The translations under genes were made by a program, and so were the position numbers. Below the pieces are notes generated by a model, which was not told where the DNA came from, searched no databases, and saw nothing but the letters and a program-made list of their open reading frames with translations. A stretch of DNA of 64,000 nt from Pseudoscleropodium purum (Eukaryota > Streptophyta > Bryopsida > Hypnales > Brachytheciaceae): assembly GCA_963969395.1 (NCBI GenBank), contig OZ017796.1, positions 20,400,501 to 20,464,500 of the forward strand, in the 5' to 3' direction. Below are positions 59,250 through 64,000 of this stretch, in pieces. Numbering within the stretch: position 1 is the first letter of the stretch; the number at the start of each line of letters is the position of its first letter.

Positions 59250-62200
59250 CTATCGAGCTCTAATTTCACACATCTCCGAAGCAAAAGTGTCACTCCCACT
59301 ATTTTGTCCATGTCTACGAGATTTTCCACAAGATCCATTCAAGGGGGAACTATTGCTTCTTTCCTGCAAGATGCTCCCCAATTGACTTTGTAAACTTTGT
59401 GACCAAGCGTTGTTCAACCTTCCTTCCTCCAACACATGCACTTCAAAATTTATGTCCCCTTGCAATATGGATACAATGCGAGCCATATTAGGTTGCCTTT
59501 CTGCTACATTGGAAATGCACAAAAGACACATGTTGACCACTTGTTGCACATCTCGCACCTCTTTTTCACTCAAATGGAGAGCCGGGTCCACCAAGTCCAA
59601 TAACCTATCATCCTTGTCCAATTGCCATACCTGTGCCATGGATGAAATCATGCACCTTCTTAATTTAAGAAAAAATCAAAGTCTTATATATTCCTTATAC
59701 TATTATTAGCAATGTAATGGACTAGGTAGTGTAAAAGTAGAATCTAGTTATGAGAAATAATGTGCCAAGCCATGATTGGGAGTGGCAAGGATTGTTATTT
59801 TTCATAATAAGGTTCTATTTTCACATTATCAAATATAACCTCAATATTGAATGGTTGGATCTTGCCATTTCGGTCAACCATGCTCAATCCATGGTTAGAA
59901 AGAGGTGCATCATAATACTAAAACAACCCCATATTATGAAAAAGAACATGTCTTTCCTCATTCAATGTGAGATAGAGAGTGCTATTTGTCCTGAAATGAC
60001 CTCCATTAAAGTTATGAAACGAGACTGCAATGAAGGAGGGTGGTAAGAGGAAGATTGAAATAACTCACCCATTGGGAAAGATAAACTTGCTCCAATGGTG
60101 CAGAGCCATCAATGTTGCGGCGCCCACTTATAATCTCCAAACACAATATCCCAAAGCTGTACACATCTACTTTGTCGCTTAGATGACCAAGTGAAGCATA
60201 CTCTGGTGCCAAGTACCCTCTGCAACCATCATGCGGAGTGACCATGTCAGTGATAAAAGCACCCGGAGTGGATTAGAACTCATTCCATTCATCGACGACA
60301 GAGGAAGGAAGCCACTGCCAGTGCCTGCATTGGAGGAGGGGTGGGAAAGAATTTGAATTACTTGGTTCCAGCAATATGCACAGTCATCATGTGACTTTGT
60401 TCATCGGGGAACAACAGAGCCAAGCCGAAATCCGCAATCTTGGGCTCCAGATTCAAGTCTAATAAGATGTTGCTAGCCTTGATGTCCCGGTGGATGACTC
60501 TAGGATGGGCCAACGCATGTAGATAATGCAAACCACGGGCAATGCCTAAGCAAATCTTGAGCCGCACAGACCAGCTCGCTAGCTGACCGCTCATCTCCTG
60601 CTTTTTGGATCCTATTGCGAACAGGGGAAATCGTTACTGAAACTGATAGTTTAACATGTGAAACCTCATTCTCGTGCTTGCTGCAAGTGAGGTCATTAAG
60701 TCCGAGATATATATATATATATGGTTACATAAATGCGCAAGAAGAAGAAGCTACGTGAGCTAGGCGTCAATGAACAGAGCTACGTTGAACAAACATACCG
60801 AGTAGAATTTGATCAACATCGAAATTATCCACGTACTCGTACACCAACAGCTTTTGAGATTCACGAAGACAACACCCTTTGAGATTCACAAGATTTCTGT
60901 GCTTCATGCCCGTGATCAGGACCACTTCATTCAAGAAGTCATCGTGGCCTTGGGCTGTTTTGACGAACAGCTGCTTCACGGCCACCACATGTCCACTTGG
61001 CAGCACACCCTGCAGATTAGATTTCATTCCCAAGGCAGCCCTCAAAATTATGATTTGAGTTGTAAATGACTACATCAGTTAGAAATGATGCATTAATTCT
61101 GTACATGTGGACGGTTGATATTAGAATAAATAATGTATTGGTGGTGTTGGGCACCTTGTATACTGCTCCATAGGCACCCTGCCCCAACTTCATGTCTTCA
61201 TGAAAGTCTCTTGTGGCACTCCGCAGCTCATTGTAGGAGAATATAGTGGGCTTCACGTCAAACTCCTCAAATTCTGAATCGCAGTGAAGGGAATGAATGT
61301 TACCAAAGAGACTGTTCGAATCAAGAAGTGCAAGGATACAAATAATTTCAGAGGTACTCACTTTGCTCGAGTTGAAGTTGCAGATACCGTTTGTATCTTC
61401 GGTTCTTGAAAAGTATAGCCCCCACAACAATCAGCAATACCAACACCACCGCAGCAACACTGACAGTGGTTGAAATGATGATAATCTTGCGAGTTTTTGC
61501 TGCAAATGATAGAAGGCAATAAATTTTGTGTTGGTGAACAATTAGGAAATAAATTACGATGGAAAGAGCTTGACAAAATAGTAATGTACTACATTTGCGC
61601 ATCTGAATTACTTGGAGATAGGCTAGCTCTCGTGTGATCGATCGTCAATCTGCGTTATACTCCAGTCATGGTACTTACGTGATGTTACAAAGCAGACTTG
61701 TGAACAGTAGCATCTGTGGGTATCATCGTTGGAGTCAAATTTATGACAATATGGATTCCCCTGTAGTCTGCAAAATATCAGTTAATTAGTGACCGTCATC
61801 TAACAAATGAATTGCCAAAACGAACATGACGACAGCATCTTGCTGGTGAAAGGTATTCCACTGGATTCAGATATTTCATTGCAACGGCAAATTGATGGCC
61901 ATAGATTTTTACTTACATGAAGACAGTAGTGGTGTTAGCGATGATGTTACGGTTCGAATTTACATGCTGGATTTTATTGTTTGTCAAACTCATAATCCCT
62001 AACTTCTCAGATGAGTTGCCAGGCGAGTTTTTATCTTGAAGAAACCCCAGTCGAAACATGTTCACAATGTCAAGGGTTCCTGTAAGACTGTTGTTGTCTA
62101 GGTACCTGGCAAATACTTTTGAGGTCAGACTTGCAAGCAGAGACTCAACTGCCATCTCATCTCCTGTCCTCCTTTGATAGCCCTCAACTGTCGAATGTCA

Positions 62201-63805
62201 TGAAATTAGAACTCTATAGAACTAGTGCAGATTGATCTGTGTCTCAGCTGTTGCAAGAATTGATGCTACGGTCCAATGAAAGCATAATTTGGGTAAGTGG
62301 AACAGGGCGAGCAGCTTACAGTTCCTCAACAGAGCCAAGGCTTGAGGCATTCCAGGATGGGAGAGAACCAGTAAGTTGATTGTGAGACAAGTCCACAAAA
62401 GCCAGTGCAGTACTTGCATTCAGATCAAATATATCCACCAAGTTTGCGGTCCCGGTGAATCTGTTCCTGCCCAAATCCCTGTACCATATTCACACATGCA
62501 GATGATGTAAATATGTTGCGTATGAATCTGTTTTTGAGACACACTAAGTTCCAAATTACTCATTTTCTGATGAAGAATTTACTATAGGAAGACTGAGTAT
62601 AGGATCAACCATCTTAGCGTGCAGAGAGTGAGACTTACACATAACGTAGTGTGGAAAACCCTCTGAGATCTGGTAACGGCCCCTCCAACTGATTCCCAGA
62701 GACGTCCCTGCATATCCGTTAACAAACTTCAGTACAAATTTTGATTTTATCACGGTCACCGACAGCAGATATTTGCATGACTGTTCTTTAAACTGGACAT
62801 CGAAAGTCCGCGAAATAGATGGAATAGAGCTTACAAATGCGTCAGATGGTGCATGGAAGTGAGGTTCGGCAAAGAGCCATTGAAAGAGTTGTCAGATATG
62901 TCCCTGAATAGTAGAAACAAGCCGATTTGTCACCAACATTGAATGAAATGCAGATCGACAAAGCTCACATGATGCAAGAATAACTGGGCATTTCGTGCAA
63001 CTTCAAAACAAGAAACAACCTAGAGATCAAACTAAGTGCCTTACAGTATTTTTAGTTCCGTTTTATTTGTAAATGCATCCGCTTGGATTGGTCCTTACAA
63101 ACGATTACCACCAATGCTGAGTTTTTGGAGGTAACTCATGGTGTTTAACTGTTCAAATGGATAGGGCCCTGTGAACTGATTGCCACTCAAGTCTCTGTTG
63201 AATGGGCAGAATACATTAAGTGTTAGTGGAATGCATAGATTTTTCAACATTAATTATCAGACCGATTTGAAAAAAAATTCACCTAGTAAAGCTTTCTCGT
63301 CTTAACAGTGTTGTGTTCGCTCAGCGACTGACTCAGTCTGCGGAGCCTGGATCAATTTAGTTGGATAATATAGTTCGATCTTGCGACTAGAACTTTGGCT
63401 GAAATTGTTTAGGCTCTTCAAGGATGAGACATATCACTCACAATTCCAGAAGATTCCACAATCTTGGCAGACTTGGAATCATGCCGCTGAAAGCATTGTC
63501 GTGGACATCCCTAAGTCAAATATATTCAGGCACAATTTGATTCATCAGTACAGCTGATGTTGTACGTACTGAGGGAATTATCCATGATTCGACAAATTTA
63601 CATAAGAATGATCAAAATTGCAGGGTGAGCTAGATGTGGAACTTTCAAAGCTACTTGCACATTCTCTTACAAATATTGATTTTGACAGTCATCTCTAGAG
63701 GGGAAATGTAGAATAGTAAATAGTATTACTTACAAAACATTCAACCATACGTTTTGAAGTTCTTGAGGGAGAGAACCACTGAGGTTCGGATTTCCTGTCA
63801 ATTCC
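59250..63805 (-). CDS. LRR receptor-like kinase, LRR-VIII type, 5' end beyond the window
   Basis: Fourteen exons read right to left: 63,734-63,805; 63,442-63,510; 63,099-63,194; 62,835-62,903; 62,639-62,707; 62,320-62,478; 61,917-62,105; 61,679-61,767; 61,362-61,499; 61,155-61,273; 60,799-61,009; 60,362-60,611; 60,069-60,219; 59,250-59,630. They give 687 codons in one frame; the signal peptide and first repeats lie past 64,000. Early exons of 69-72 bases each carry one leucine-rich repeat ([34 protein letters not shown]) with phase-2 junctions. A Cys motif (LQGNPYC ... CYCSQVC) precedes one membrane span ([20 protein letters not shown]). The kinase has [35 protein letters not shown] and GYLAPEY. 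The kinase looks LRR-VIII-2-like, but no malectin domain lies between repeats and membrane; the LQGNPxC ending is LRR-VIII-1-like. It is expected at the plasma membrane; the ligand is unknown. Confidence 0.9.
59715..59935. repeat. Dispersed repeat in an RLK intron
   Basis: Lies in the last intron of the receptor kinase gene (59,631-60,068) and aligns with 28,963-29,170. This shows that repeats from the AT-rich block also enter gene introns. Confidence 0.6.
60706..60722. repeat. (AT)n microsatellite
   Basis: About 17 bases of alternating A and T in the intron between receptor-kinase exons 60,362-60,611 and 60,799-61,009. Confidence 0.9.
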
Positions 63806-64000
63806 CTGCACATAAGTTACCGGTAGTTGACATAAGTGCACAGATCCGCAATTGGAAGATAATCGTGATAAGAGATATGAAACCCTAACAAGACGAAAAG
63901 GTCTGAGAAGGTTTCATGTTTGGTGACGTCAATTTCGCTGTATTGGCGGACATTTTACGACAGTGCCTCTTTCGAGTGGCGTCTTGAAACGTAAATCTAT

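Overview
The window is nuclear DNA of a land plant. It carries intron-rich genes for a plastid fructose-1,6-bisphosphatase with the light-regulatory cysteine loop, an ACT-domain STY-type protein kinase, a full-size B-family ABC transporter and an LRR receptor kinase. Introns are short (about 80 to 450 bases) and the family mix is ancient. I therefore favour a bryophyte-grade plant, most likely a moss, but the sequence alone does not prove this. I saw no rRNA, tRNA or CRISPR array.

The layout is strongly two-phase. Bases 1-31,550, 37,800-43,000 and 57,650-59,250 are very AT-rich, CpG-poor repeat blocks with no intact gene. They hold decayed coding relics: an unidentified minus-strand cluster (about 500-6,150), a Fe(II)/2-oxoglutarate dioxygenase-like relic (16,040-17,529) and a DUF7869-type element protein (24,038-27,300). 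They also hold short inverted-repeat transposons. One set has TTAACCC termini like piggyBac elements; another set of about 260 bp has CATTAGAAGA termini. In addition there are four tandem repeats, a long foldback, a 2-kb field of recurring CCAANTTGG-like words and microsatellites.

The gene islands are richer in G+C. Island 1 (31,650-37,800) has a small coiled-coil ORF and the complete plastid FBPase gene (4 exons, 423 aa). Island 2 (about 43,050-57,600) has the complete STY kinase gene (16 exons, 583 aa) and the complete ABCB transporter gene (13 exons, 1264 aa, one GC-AG intron). At the right edge, on the minus strand, lies the 3' part of an LRR receptor kinase gene (14 exons visible; the 5' exons lie beyond base 64,000). 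I worked out all exon junctions by hand from splice sites, reading phase and family alignment. The phases close through all three complete genes.

The genes look like unrelated neighbours: Calvin-cycle/sucrose metabolism, cytosolic kinase signalling, membrane export and cell-surface signalling. Nothing suggests an operon-like cluster. The most unusual material lies in the repeat blocks.
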